Assembly (NCBI GenBank): GCA_040081265.1 | Contig: JBEBGV010000001.1 | Span: 186,001-250,000, forward strand | DNA: 64,000 nt | Direction of reading: 5' to 3' | Origin: JBEBGV01 sp040081265 | GTDB taxonomy: Bacteria > Acidobacteriota > Vicinamibacteria > Vicinamibacterales > UBA2999 | In this document: positions 41,266 to 48,081 of the stretch, piece after piece | How positions within the stretch are numbered: the first letter of the stretch is position 1 | Layout: each line of letters begins with the position of its first letter | Notes under the pieces: generated by a model | What the model was told of the DNA's origin: nothing | Database searches by the model: none | Seen by the model: the letters and a program-made list of their open reading frames with translations, nothing else | Made by a program: the position numbers and the translations under genes

Positions 41266-42144
41266 TTACACCGCCGCCCAGTGTCCAGGCTCCACTTCTC
41301 GTAACCCCGCGTCGGGATCGAAGGAGGACATGTCCAGCGTCCGCCGCGTCCGCCGCGCGTCCGGGTCGAGCGTTGGCACCGCGCTGAGCAGGGCCGTTGT
41401 GTACGGATGCGCGGGTGACGCGAAGATCGACGCGGTAGCACCCATCTCGACGATCCGGCCACGATACATGACCGCTACCCGCCCGCACACTTCCCGCACA
41501 AGCCGCAAGTCGTGCGCAATAAAGAGGAAGGTCAGGTTGAGCTGCTGTTGGAGTTCGACCAGAAGCTCGACCACCTGCGCCTGGATCGACACGTCGAGGG
41601 CCGAGACCGCCTCGTCGGCAATGATCAACGCCGGGTTGAGTGCCAGGGCACGCGCGATGCCGATGCGTTGACGCTGCCCGCCGCTGAACTGGTGTGGATA
41701 TCGCGTGACGTGGTCGGACTCGAGTCCAACCAGACGAAGCAGGTCAGTGACACGAGCCCGCCGTTGCTCGGGTGACCCGACCTCGTGAATGACCAGTGGC
41801 TCCTCGATGATGTCGCCGACGCGCATGCGCGGGTTGAGCGAGGAATAAGGATCCTGAAACACGATCTGCATGTCGCGTCGCAACGCGCGCATCCGTGACG
41901 GCGAACAGGCGACAACGTCCTCCCCACGGAAGAAGATCTCGCCTCCGGTCGGCTCAACCAGTCGCAGGATGCAGCGACCGATGGTGCTCTTGCCGCTGCC
42001 CGACTCACCGACCAGTCCGAACATCTCACCCTCGGCGATCGCAAACGAGACGTCCTCGACAGCGCGAACGATGGTCGGCGCTGTGAGGATCCCTCTCCTG
42101 CGCGTGAAGTGCCTGGTGAGACCGCGAACCTCGAGGAGCGGCAT
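41266..42144 (-). CDS. Oligopeptide/dipeptide ABC transporter ATPase, OppF/DppF-type
   Basis: ATPase of 292 residues for peptide or nickel-type uptake systems. Walker A GESGSGKST, VFQDPYSSLNPRM, signature FSGGQRQRIGIARAL, Walker B LIIADEAVSALDV and the H-loop IAHDL are present. The C-terminal GATASIFASPAHPYTTALLSAVP is the oligopeptide-transporter (oligo_HPY) extension. The start at 42144 matches the conserved MPLLEVRGL and lies four bases after the upstream gene's stop. It works as a heterodimer with the preceding ATPase. The permease and substrate-binding genes are missing here. Confidence 0.9.
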   Translation of the reverse strand: MPLLEVRGLTRHFTRRRGILTAPTIVRAVEDVSFAIAEGEMFGLVGESGSGKSTIGRCILRLVEPTGGEIFFRGEDVVACSPSRMRALRRDMQIVFQDPYSSLNPRMRVGDIIEEPLVIHEVGSPEQRRARVTDLLRLVGLESDHVTRYPHQFSGGQRQRIGIARALALNPALIIADEAVSALDVSIQAQVVELLVELQQQLNLTFLFIAHDLRLVREVCGRVAVMYRGRIVEMGATASIFASPAHPYTTALLSAVPTLDPDARRTRRTLDMSSFDPDAGLREVEPGHWAAV

Positions 42145-42148
42145 CGAC

Positions 42149-42931
42149 TCAGCGCACTCCTGGAACGGCGGCGAGCAGACGACGCGTGTACGCGTGGGCG
42201 GGTTGTCGAAGAATCTGTCGGACCTCCCCTTCTTCGACCACCGCCCCGGCATACATCACCACCACCCGATCGGCCATCTCGGCAATGACGCCAAAATCGT
42301 GCGTGATGAGCATCAACGCCAGGTTGAACTGGGCTTTCAGGTCCCGCAGCAGGTCAAGCACCTCGGCCTGGATGGTGACATCAAGGGCCGTCGTCGGCTC
42401 GTCGGCGATGATGAGCGACGGACGGCAGGCCAGGGCGACGGCGATCATGACCCGCTGGCGCATCCCGCCAGACAGCTGATGCGGGTAGTCACGCAACCGA
42501 CTGGCTGCGTCCGGGATCCTCACGGCTTCGAACAGCTCTATTGCTCTGGCTCGAGCGACCCGCCTGGTGGCGCCGTGCACGGTAAGTGCTTCGGCAATCT
42601 GGTCGCCGACACGCATCACCGGGTTGAGCGCCGTCATCGGCTCCTGAAAGATCAAGGCGATGCGCGATCCCCGCAGCCCCCTCATCTCCCGTTCTGGAAG
42701 TGCGAGCAGGTCCTGACCGTCGAAGGCAATCCGGCCGCTCTCGATGTGAGCAGCTGGCGGCAACAGTCGCATCACGGCGAGCGCGCTGATCGACTTGCCG
42801 CTACCGGACTCTCCGACAACGCCCAGCGTCTCGCCCGCTGATACGCTGAAGCTCACGTCCTCAACGGCGCGAACCTGTCCCCGTGACGTGGGGAACGTCA
42901 CCGTCAGATGGTTGACCTCGAGTAGTGGCAT
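42149..42931 (-). CDS. Oligopeptide/dipeptide ABC transporter ATPase, OppD/DppD-type (short)
   Basis: ATPase of 260 residues. Walker A GESGSGKSI, FQEPMTALNPVM, signature LSGGMRQRVMIAVAL, Walker B LIIADEPTTALDVT and H-loop ITHDF are intact. OppD/DppD proteins are usually 320-340 residues; this one ends soon after AYTRRLLAAVPGVR, so most of the C-terminal Fe-S/oligo_HPY extension is lacking. It lies 17 bases after the mutase gene and four bases before its OppF-like partner. Solute is unknown; the missing permeases might be elsewhere on the chromosome. Confidence 0.9.
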   Translation of the reverse strand: MPLLEVNHLTVTFPTSRGQVRAVEDVSFSVSAGETLGVVGESGSGKSISALAVMRLLPPAAHIESGRIAFDGQDLLALPEREMRGLRGSRIALIFQEPMTALNPVMRVGDQIAEALTVHGATRRVARARAIELFEAVRIPDAASRLRDYPHQLSGGMRQRVMIAVALACRPSLIIADEPTTALDVTIQAEVLDLLRDLKAQFNLALMLITHDFGVIAEMADRVVVMYAGAVVEEGEVRQILRQPAHAYTRRLLAAVPGVR

Positions 42932-42948
42932 GAGGGCGTCGGATCCCG

Positions 42949-44454
42949 CTACGTGGGCTGTTCGCCGAAGACGCCTCTGAGCACGTCAGCGATCTCGCCC
43001 AGCGTGGCGTCAGCCTCAACGGCTCCGATGATCGGGATCACGAGATTTCTCCCGGACAGAGCTGCGTCGCGTACGACGGCGATGGCACTCTGCCAGGCGG
43101 CCCTGGGCCGCCGGGCGCGCACGTGCGCGACGCGTTCGATCTGGCGACGTTCGACTGCGGAATCGAGGCGAAACACGCGCAGGCGCGGGCGTCGGTCGTC
43201 GTCAACATACCGGTTCACCCCGACAATGACCGACGCGCCTGAGTCGACAGCCTGTTGCGCACGATAAGCGGACTCCTCGATCTGTCTCTGGATGAACCCG
43301 CTTTGGATTGCCGCCAGCGTGCCGCCTGCGGCCTCGATGCCCGCCAGGACCCGGAGCGCGCCATGCTCGATCTCATCGGTCAGCGTCTCGACGGTGCGGG
43401 ACCCACCGACGGGATCGACCGTGTTGGCCACGCCGGTCTCATGCAGCAGGATCTGCTGGGTCCTGAGCGCGATCGTCGCGCTCTCCTCGGTCGGCAGCGC
43501 AAGCGCCTCGTCGCGACCGTTGCAGTGCAGCGACTGCGCGCCGCCCAGCACCGCCGACAGAGCCTGGATGGCGACGCGGACGATGTTGTTGTCGGGTTGC
43601 TGGGCAGTGAGCGTACTGCCGGCGGTCTGCGCGTGGCAGCGAAGCTGTTGCGCGCGAGAATCGGTCGCCCCGAACTGGTCTCGCATGGTGCGCGCCCAGA
43701 GGCGCCGGGCGGCTCGGAACTTGGCGATCTCGGTGAAGAAGCCGTTGCCCGCGCTGAAGAAGAACGAGATGCGCTGGCCCACCAGGTTCACGTCGAGGCC
43801 GGACCTTACGGCGGCGTCGACATACGTCGCCGCATTCGCCAGAGTGAAAGCGACCTCCTGCTCCGCGGTCGCGCCAGCCTCACGGATGTGATAGCCGCTG
43901 ATCGAAACAGGATGCCAGCCCGGAATGTCTGTGGCGCAGTAGCTGATGAGATCGGTGACCAGCCGCAGCGACGGTTCGGGCGGGAAGATGAACGTGCCGC
44001 GCGCGATGTACTCCTTCAGAATGTCGTTCTGGAGCGTTCCAGCCAGCGATGCAGGCGAGAGACCTCGTCGCCGCGCCAAGGCGACGTACATCGCAAGCAG
44101 GATGATCGCCGTCGCGTTGATGGTCATCGAGGTGGAGACGGCGTCGAGCGGGATCCCGTCGAACAGTTCCTCCATGTCATCGAGTGAGTCGATCGCCACG
44201 CCAACGCGCCCCACCTCTCCGGCGGCCAGGGGATGGTCTGAGTCGTAGCCAATCTGCGTCGGAAGGTCGAAAGCGACGCTCAGGCCGGTAACGCCCTGCG
44301 CAAGAAGGTAGCGGTAGCGCTGGTTCGACTCAGCCGCGTCCGCGAACCCCGCATACTGGCGCATCGTCCAGGGTCGACCGCGGTACATGTCGCGGTGAAC
44401 GCCCCGCGTGAAAGGGAACTCGCCCGGCTGTGGTGGGCTGTCCGACGAAGGCAT
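42949..44454 (-). CDS. Methylmalonyl-CoA mutase family, large (catalytic) subunit
   Basis: B12-dependent acyl-CoA mutase barrel, 501 residues, without the cobalamin-binding domain. Family stretches are FTRGVHRDMYRGRPWTMRQ, SVAFDLPTQIGYDSDHP, STSMTINATA, GTLQNDILKEY, SISGYHIREAGATA and LRCHAQTAG with the active-site His. Compared with P. freudenreichii mutase, the substrate-determining Tyr89 (here Tyr24), Ala117 and Arg207 equivalents are kept, pointing to methylmalonyl-CoA rather than isobutyryl- or hydroxyisobutyryl-CoA. The small B12-binding subunit must be encoded elsewhere. It is second in a minus-strand run between a phosphatase-like lipoprotein and two ABC ATPases. The ATG at 44454 fits the family; the ORF stays open a little further upstream. 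Confidence 0.88.
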   Translation of the reverse strand: MPSSDSPPQPGEFPFTRGVHRDMYRGRPWTMRQYAGFADAAESNQRYRYLLAQGVTGLSVAFDLPTQIGYDSDHPLAAGEVGRVGVAIDSLDDMEELFDGIPLDAVSTSMTINATAIILLAMYVALARRRGLSPASLAGTLQNDILKEYIARGTFIFPPEPSLRLVTDLISYCATDIPGWHPVSISGYHIREAGATAEQEVAFTLANAATYVDAAVRSGLDVNLVGQRISFFFSAGNGFFTEIAKFRAARRLWARTMRDQFGATDSRAQQLRCHAQTAGSTLTAQQPDNNIVRVAIQALSAVLGGAQSLHCNGRDEALALPTEESATIALRTQQILLHETGVANTVDPVGGSRTVETLTDEIEHGALRVLAGIEAAGGTLAAIQSGFIQRQIEESAYRAQQAVDSGASVIVGVNRYVDDDRRPRLRVFRLDSAVERRQIERVAHVRARRPRAAWQSAIAVVRDAALSGRNLVIPIIGAVEADATLGEIADVLRGVFGEQPT

Positions 44455-44493
44455 GGCCGATTCTACCTGCCTCCGGCGTCGGGCCACGGGTGC

Positions 44494-45426
44494 TTAGCGA
44501 CGCAGGAATGCTTCGGAGACCGAACGCCCGGTGACGTCGCGTGGTAATTGCACGCCGAGGAGCAACGCAGCCGTTGCTGCGGTGTCCACGGTCGCCACAG
44601 TCGAGGTGAGCTGCCGTCCGCTGACGATGGCCGGTCCGGCGATGATCCAGGGGATGGTGGTATCCGCCGGTTCTTCTGCCCCGTGCTCGATGCCATGGCC
44701 GCCATGGTCCGCGGTGAGAATCACTGTCGTGTCGTTCGGCAGCCAGGCGAGCAGGCGTCCCACGGCCTGGTCCGCACGGCGGACGGCGTCCAGATAGGGA
44801 GCTGACATCCACTTCGAGGTGTGTCCGGCCAGGTCCACTCCTGGCAGGTGGACAAAGATGAGATCGGGCCGGGCAGCCGTGATCACCATCGTTGCCTGCA
44901 GAACCACATCGTCATCGCCGAGGCTGCTGAGCAGCCACGTGTCGCAGGCCCCAGTGTCACGGAAGGTCGCGAACTTGTCTTTGCCGACGACCATCGCGGT
45001 CCTGAGTCCGTGCGCTCGAGCGGCGCTGAAGAGTGTTGGAACCGGCAAGGTACCCTGCGTCGGCGCGTACTCGTTCCACCAGATTCCGTGCACTTCAGGT
45101 GCGTAGCCGGAAAGCATCGACGCATGCGATGGCAGGGTGGTTGCCGGCAGGACGGTCTGCGCTCGCCACGTGTACGCCCCCCGGTCAGCCAGCGAGAGAA
45201 TGTGCGATGCTCCGGCCTGGGCCAGTGCGTCTGGACGCAGCCCATCGATCGAGATGATGGCCACACGGCCAGGTGTGGGTCCCGGAGTCGATGTCGCCAC
45301 CGAGACCGAAACCGCGGGTGTCGCGGCGGGCAGCCCGGAGGGGCTGACCACTGAGTTGCCACCGCAGGACACCAGGAACATGGCTCCCGCCAACATTGGC
45401 AGGGCAAGCGTCGCTCGGCGTGTCAT
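44494..45426 (-). CDS. Alkaline-phosphatase-superfamily lipoprotein (type I phosphodiesterase-like)
   Basis: Lipid-anchored hydrolase of 310 residues. The lipobox is LVSC (Cys about 21) after a hydrophobic N-terminus. A Ser/Thr/Pro-rich linker (about 24-55) leads to the catalytic domain of the nucleotide pyrophosphatase/phosphodiesterase type: ISIDGLRPDAL (metal-binding Asp), LPATTLPSHASMLSG with the Thr nucleophile, VHLPGVDLAGHTS, and TADHGGHGIEHG with the metal-binding Asp/His. The probable role is removal of phosphate groups in the periplasm or outside. It is the first gene in the run to the mutase and ABC ATPases (39 bases before the mutase start). The ATG at 45426 fits the lipoprotein signal. 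Confidence 0.87.
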   Translation of the reverse strand: MTRRATLALPMLAGAMFLVSCGGNSVVSPSGLPAATPAVSVSVATSTPGPTPGRVAIISIDGLRPDALAQAGASHILSLADRGAYTWRAQTVLPATTLPSHASMLSGYAPEVHGIWWNEYAPTQGTLPVPTLFSAARAHGLRTAMVVGKDKFATFRDTGACDTWLLSSLGDDDVVLQATMVITAARPDLIFVHLPGVDLAGHTSKWMSAPYLDAVRRADQAVGRLLAWLPNDTTVILTADHGGHGIEHGAEEPADTTIPWIIAGPAIVSGRQLTSTVATVDTAATAALLLGVQLPRDVTGRSVSEAFLRR

Positions 45427-45464
45427 GGTGCAGGAAGTGGGAAGGTGTCGGCCAGTATAGGCGG

Positions 45465-45510
45465 AAGTGTGCACTGTGGACCGTTCGGACCAATGCCAGC
45501 CTGCACACTT
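45465..45510. repeat. Long-range 9-bp inverted repeat between divergent genes
   Basis: AAGTGTGCA at 45465-45473 and TGCACACTT at 45502-45510 are perfect inverted copies, 37 bases centre to centre (about 3.5 helical turns). They lie between the phosphatase lipoprotein and porin genes and may be operator half-sites or the base of a hairpin. The rest of the 45427-45577 gap holds no other clear signal; GATAAA at 45564-45569 could be a weak -10 for the porin. Confidence 0.45.
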
Positions 45511-45577
45511 TTGCGCATGATTACTGCGGATTTTTCACGCTGACGAAAGGTCGCCTGGATGTCGATAAATGTAAGCA

Positions 45578-46852
45578 GTGCGACTGCTCCTGATCGGCAT
45601 CCTCGTTGCCTTCGGTGTGCCGACGGCCTCCGCCCAGGAGCCAGACCCCGGCGGATCGCAACGGGGCAGCGCGACGCAGGGTAGCGATGTCTCGTCGCGA
45701 ACTCCGTGGAACGGTACCGTGCACTTCGGGCCGCTGATCATCGACCCTGAGGTTCGGCTTGACAGCGACTGGCGCCGCTCCAAACCGGCATCGTCGCAGG
45801 ATGCCGACAATGACCTTCTTCTGTCTGGCAAGCGGGTCGGCTTCGATGCGCGCCTGGGAAAGCGGTTTGGATTCGAGATCAGCGCTGACCTGACCTCGTC
45901 GACACCCTGGCGCAATGTGCGGGCTGACTACCGCCTTCCCGCTGGCGTCACGGTGACGGCCGGACAGTTCAAAGTGCCTTTCAGCCTCGATGGTGCGCGC
46001 AGCGCGCTGGAGCGTGACTTTGTTTTCCGCTCGAGGCTCGCCGATGCATTTTCGATGGGTCGAGACCGCGGGGTCACGCTCGACACGCGCTTCTGGCGAA
46101 AGCGCCTCACCGTTGACGGCGGTCTGTTCGCAAGAGATGGAGACCGGACCGCCAGTGACTCTGGCGTGACTGGCGGAGCCGGTCTGACTGGCGTCGGCCG
46201 GGTCACCATCACACCACTGTCGAGACGTCGCGGAATCCTCAAGGACTTGCGGATTGGTGTCAGTGGCGCCAGTAGCCGCCTCGAGGCGCGTCGGTCCGAA
46301 CTGACGCCACGTACCGTTGCTGGCCAGGAACTCACCCCGGCGCTGTACTGGGCCGAGGGCCGGCGGACTCGCGCCGGCCTCGACGTGCGCTGGCGTCCAG
46401 GTCCGGTGTCGCTGGCCGCTGAGTATCTCAGGGTTGCTGACGAGCGACATGGCCAGGGGAACGGCAATGAAGATCTGGCACCACTCACGGGATCCGGATG
46501 GTTTGTCGAAGGAACCTGGCTGCTGACCGGCGAGGACAAGGCCAAGAACCAGCGCCCCCGACGACCGCTGCTGGCGGGAGGCGTGGGCGCACTGGAACTG
46601 GTCGGGCGCGTAGAACGCGCTTCAATCGGCGAGCGCGGGATGGTCGCGGCCTTCGCGGGCAGTCCTCGCGCTCCGCACGCGGCCTTGAGCGGCGTGCGGG
46701 TGTTCACCGCAGGCATCAACTGGTACCCGGCCGCCGGCGCCCGGGTGCAGTTCAACGTGGTCGGCGAAACTATTGACGGCGCGACCGCCTCGTCTCTCCG
46801 CGGAATATCAACCGTGCTCACGAGCGCGGTGCGGTTTCAGCTGTTTCTATGA
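45578..46852 (+). CDS. Outer-membrane porin (phosphate-selective porin O/P-like)
   Basis: Beta-barrel channel of 424 residues. A signal peptide ends near ASAQE (residue 20). Alternating polar/nonpolar strands run to a C-terminal aromatic residue near the end (VRFQLFL), as in outer membrane barrels. The region GVTVTAGQFKVPFSLD and RDFVFRSRLADAFSMGRDRGV resembles the OprP/OprO-type porins. Specificity for phosphate is not shown by sequence alone. It starts at GTG and its stop overlaps the ATG of the CotH gene (ATGA), so the two are translated together. It is divergent from the phosphatase lipoprotein gene, which makes a phosphate link attractive but unproven. Confidence 0.82.
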   Translation: MRLLLIGILVAFGVPTASAQEPDPGGSQRGSATQGSDVSSRTPWNGTVHFGPLIIDPEVRLDSDWRRSKPASSQDADNDLLLSGKRVGFDARLGKRFGFEISADLTSSTPWRNVRADYRLPAGVTVTAGQFKVPFSLDGARSALERDFVFRSRLADAFSMGRDRGVTLDTRFWRKRLTVDGGLFARDGDRTASDSGVTGGAGLTGVGRVTITPLSRRRGILKDLRIGVSGASSRLEARRSELTPRTVAGQELTPALYWAEGRRTRAGLDVRWRPGPVSLAAEYLRVADERHGQGNGNEDLAPLTGSGWFVEGTWLLTGEDKAKNQRPRRPLLAGGVGALELVGRVERASIGERGMVAAFAGSPRAPHAALSGVRVFTAGINWYPAAGARVQFNVVGETIDGATASSLRGISTVLTSAVRFQLFL

Positions 46853-48057
46853 GCATCCTGCCGAAGGTTCGGGCACTGGTCGTCGGCGTCCTCCTCGTCC
46901 CGGCACTGGCTTCTGCTCAGACCTCGGATGAACTCTTTGCGCCAGACGTCCTCCACGACGTCTTCCTGCGGATCAATACCCGCGACCTCGAGGAGCTGCG
47001 CGCCAGCTACGACCTCAACACCTACTACCCAGCCGACATTCAGATTGGTACCGAGGTCGCCCGCAACGTCGCCATCCGTTCACGCGGACGCGCGAGCAGG
47101 AACCCGTCGAAGCTGGGGCTGCGGGTTGATATTGACCACTTCGTGGCCGACCAGACCTTCTTCCACCTGAACTCGCTGGTGCTCGACAACTTCGTGCAGG
47201 ACCCCTCGATGCTGCGCGAGCACGCGGCCATGGCGCTGTTCACGCGGATGGGCCAGGCGGCGCCGCGCACCGCCTTCGGCCGCCTCTTCATCAACGACGA
47301 GTACCAGGGCGTTTACGGTCTGGTCGAGGAGCCCAACGAAGCTTTCGTTTCCAGGCATTTCGGTGCCGACAAGGGGTATCTCTTTGAGTACCACCGGATC
47401 GGGCCTTACTACTTCGACGATCTCGGGGAAGACCTGGCGACCTATCAGGCGCTTTTCGAACCGCGCACTCAGGAGCGCGCCGCACCGAATCTGCTTTACG
47501 CTCCGTTAAGGGAACTGGTCAGGGGCGAGGATGGTGAGAGCCTCAACGACTGGCGGGCGCGAGTGTCAGCGTATCTGGACCTCAACGAGCTCGTCACGAT
47601 CGTCGCCATCGAGGAGTTTTTGTCCGAGTACGACGGCCTCACCGGCTATGCCGGTGCGAACAACGTCTACATCCACCGTCCCAAAGGTTCAGAACGGCAC
47701 GTGTTCATCCCCTGGGATAGAGACCAGTCGTTTTTTGACGTCTACTCGCCGATCTACCTCCGGGCGAACGAGAACCGGCTGGTTCGCCAGGCACTGGCCT
47801 TTCCGGACCTCAACGCGTTCTACCTTGCGCAGGTCGCTGAAGTCGCTCGCATCAGCGGCGATGGCGACTGGCTGCAGCGTGTCATCCAGCGGGCCGACGC
47901 CCTGATCGCGCCGTCGGCGAAGGCAGACCCGCGGAAACCGTTCACCGTTGACGAGCGTGAAGGCGCTGTTCGGGGTCTCGTCGACTTTGCCCAGCGCAGA
48001 TCAGAGCTCGTGCTCGAGCAGATACGCCAGCTTCCTCCTCCCGCAGTCCAGCCCTGA
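46849..48057 (+). CDS. Exported CotH-family protein kinase-like protein
   Basis: CotH proteins are atypical kinases, first known from Bacillus spore coats; bacterial members phosphorylate exported proteins or have unknown targets. The 402-residue precursor has a signal peptide ending near ASAQT (residue 24). Family stretches are the GRASRNPSKLGLRVD region, GVYGLVEEPNEAFV, NNVYIHRP and the metal-binding FIPWDRDQSFF (Asp). It starts within the porin stop codon (ATGA). It may modify the porin or another envelope protein, but this is inference from coupling only. The GTG of the next gene lies 24 bases downstream. Confidence 0.88.
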   Translation: MSILPKVRALVVGVLLVPALASAQTSDELFAPDVLHDVFLRINTRDLEELRASYDLNTYYPADIQIGTEVARNVAIRSRGRASRNPSKLGLRVDIDHFVADQTFFHLNSLVLDNFVQDPSMLREHAAMALFTRMGQAAPRTAFGRLFINDEYQGVYGLVEEPNEAFVSRHFGADKGYLFEYHRIGPYYFDDLGEDLATYQALFEPRTQERAAPNLLYAPLRELVRGEDGESLNDWRARVSAYLDLNELVTIVAIEEFLSEYDGLTGYAGANNVYIHRPKGSERHVFIPWDRDQSFFDVYSPIYLRANENRLVRQALAFPDLNAFYLAQVAEVARISGDGDWLQRVIQRADALIAPSAKADPRKPFTVDEREGAVRGLVDFAQRRSELVLEQIRQLPPPAVQP

Positions 48058-48066
48058 CGCCTGCAG

Positions 48067-48072
48067 TACAAT
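48067..48072 (+). promoter_or_regulatory. -10-like hexamer before the polytopic protein gene
   Basis: TACAAT ends nine bases before the GTG at 48082. No Shine-Dalgarno sequence is visible. Although the gene follows the CotH gene by 24 bases, it may be transcribed on its own. Confidence 0.35.
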
Positions 48073-48081
48073 CGGCGACCG

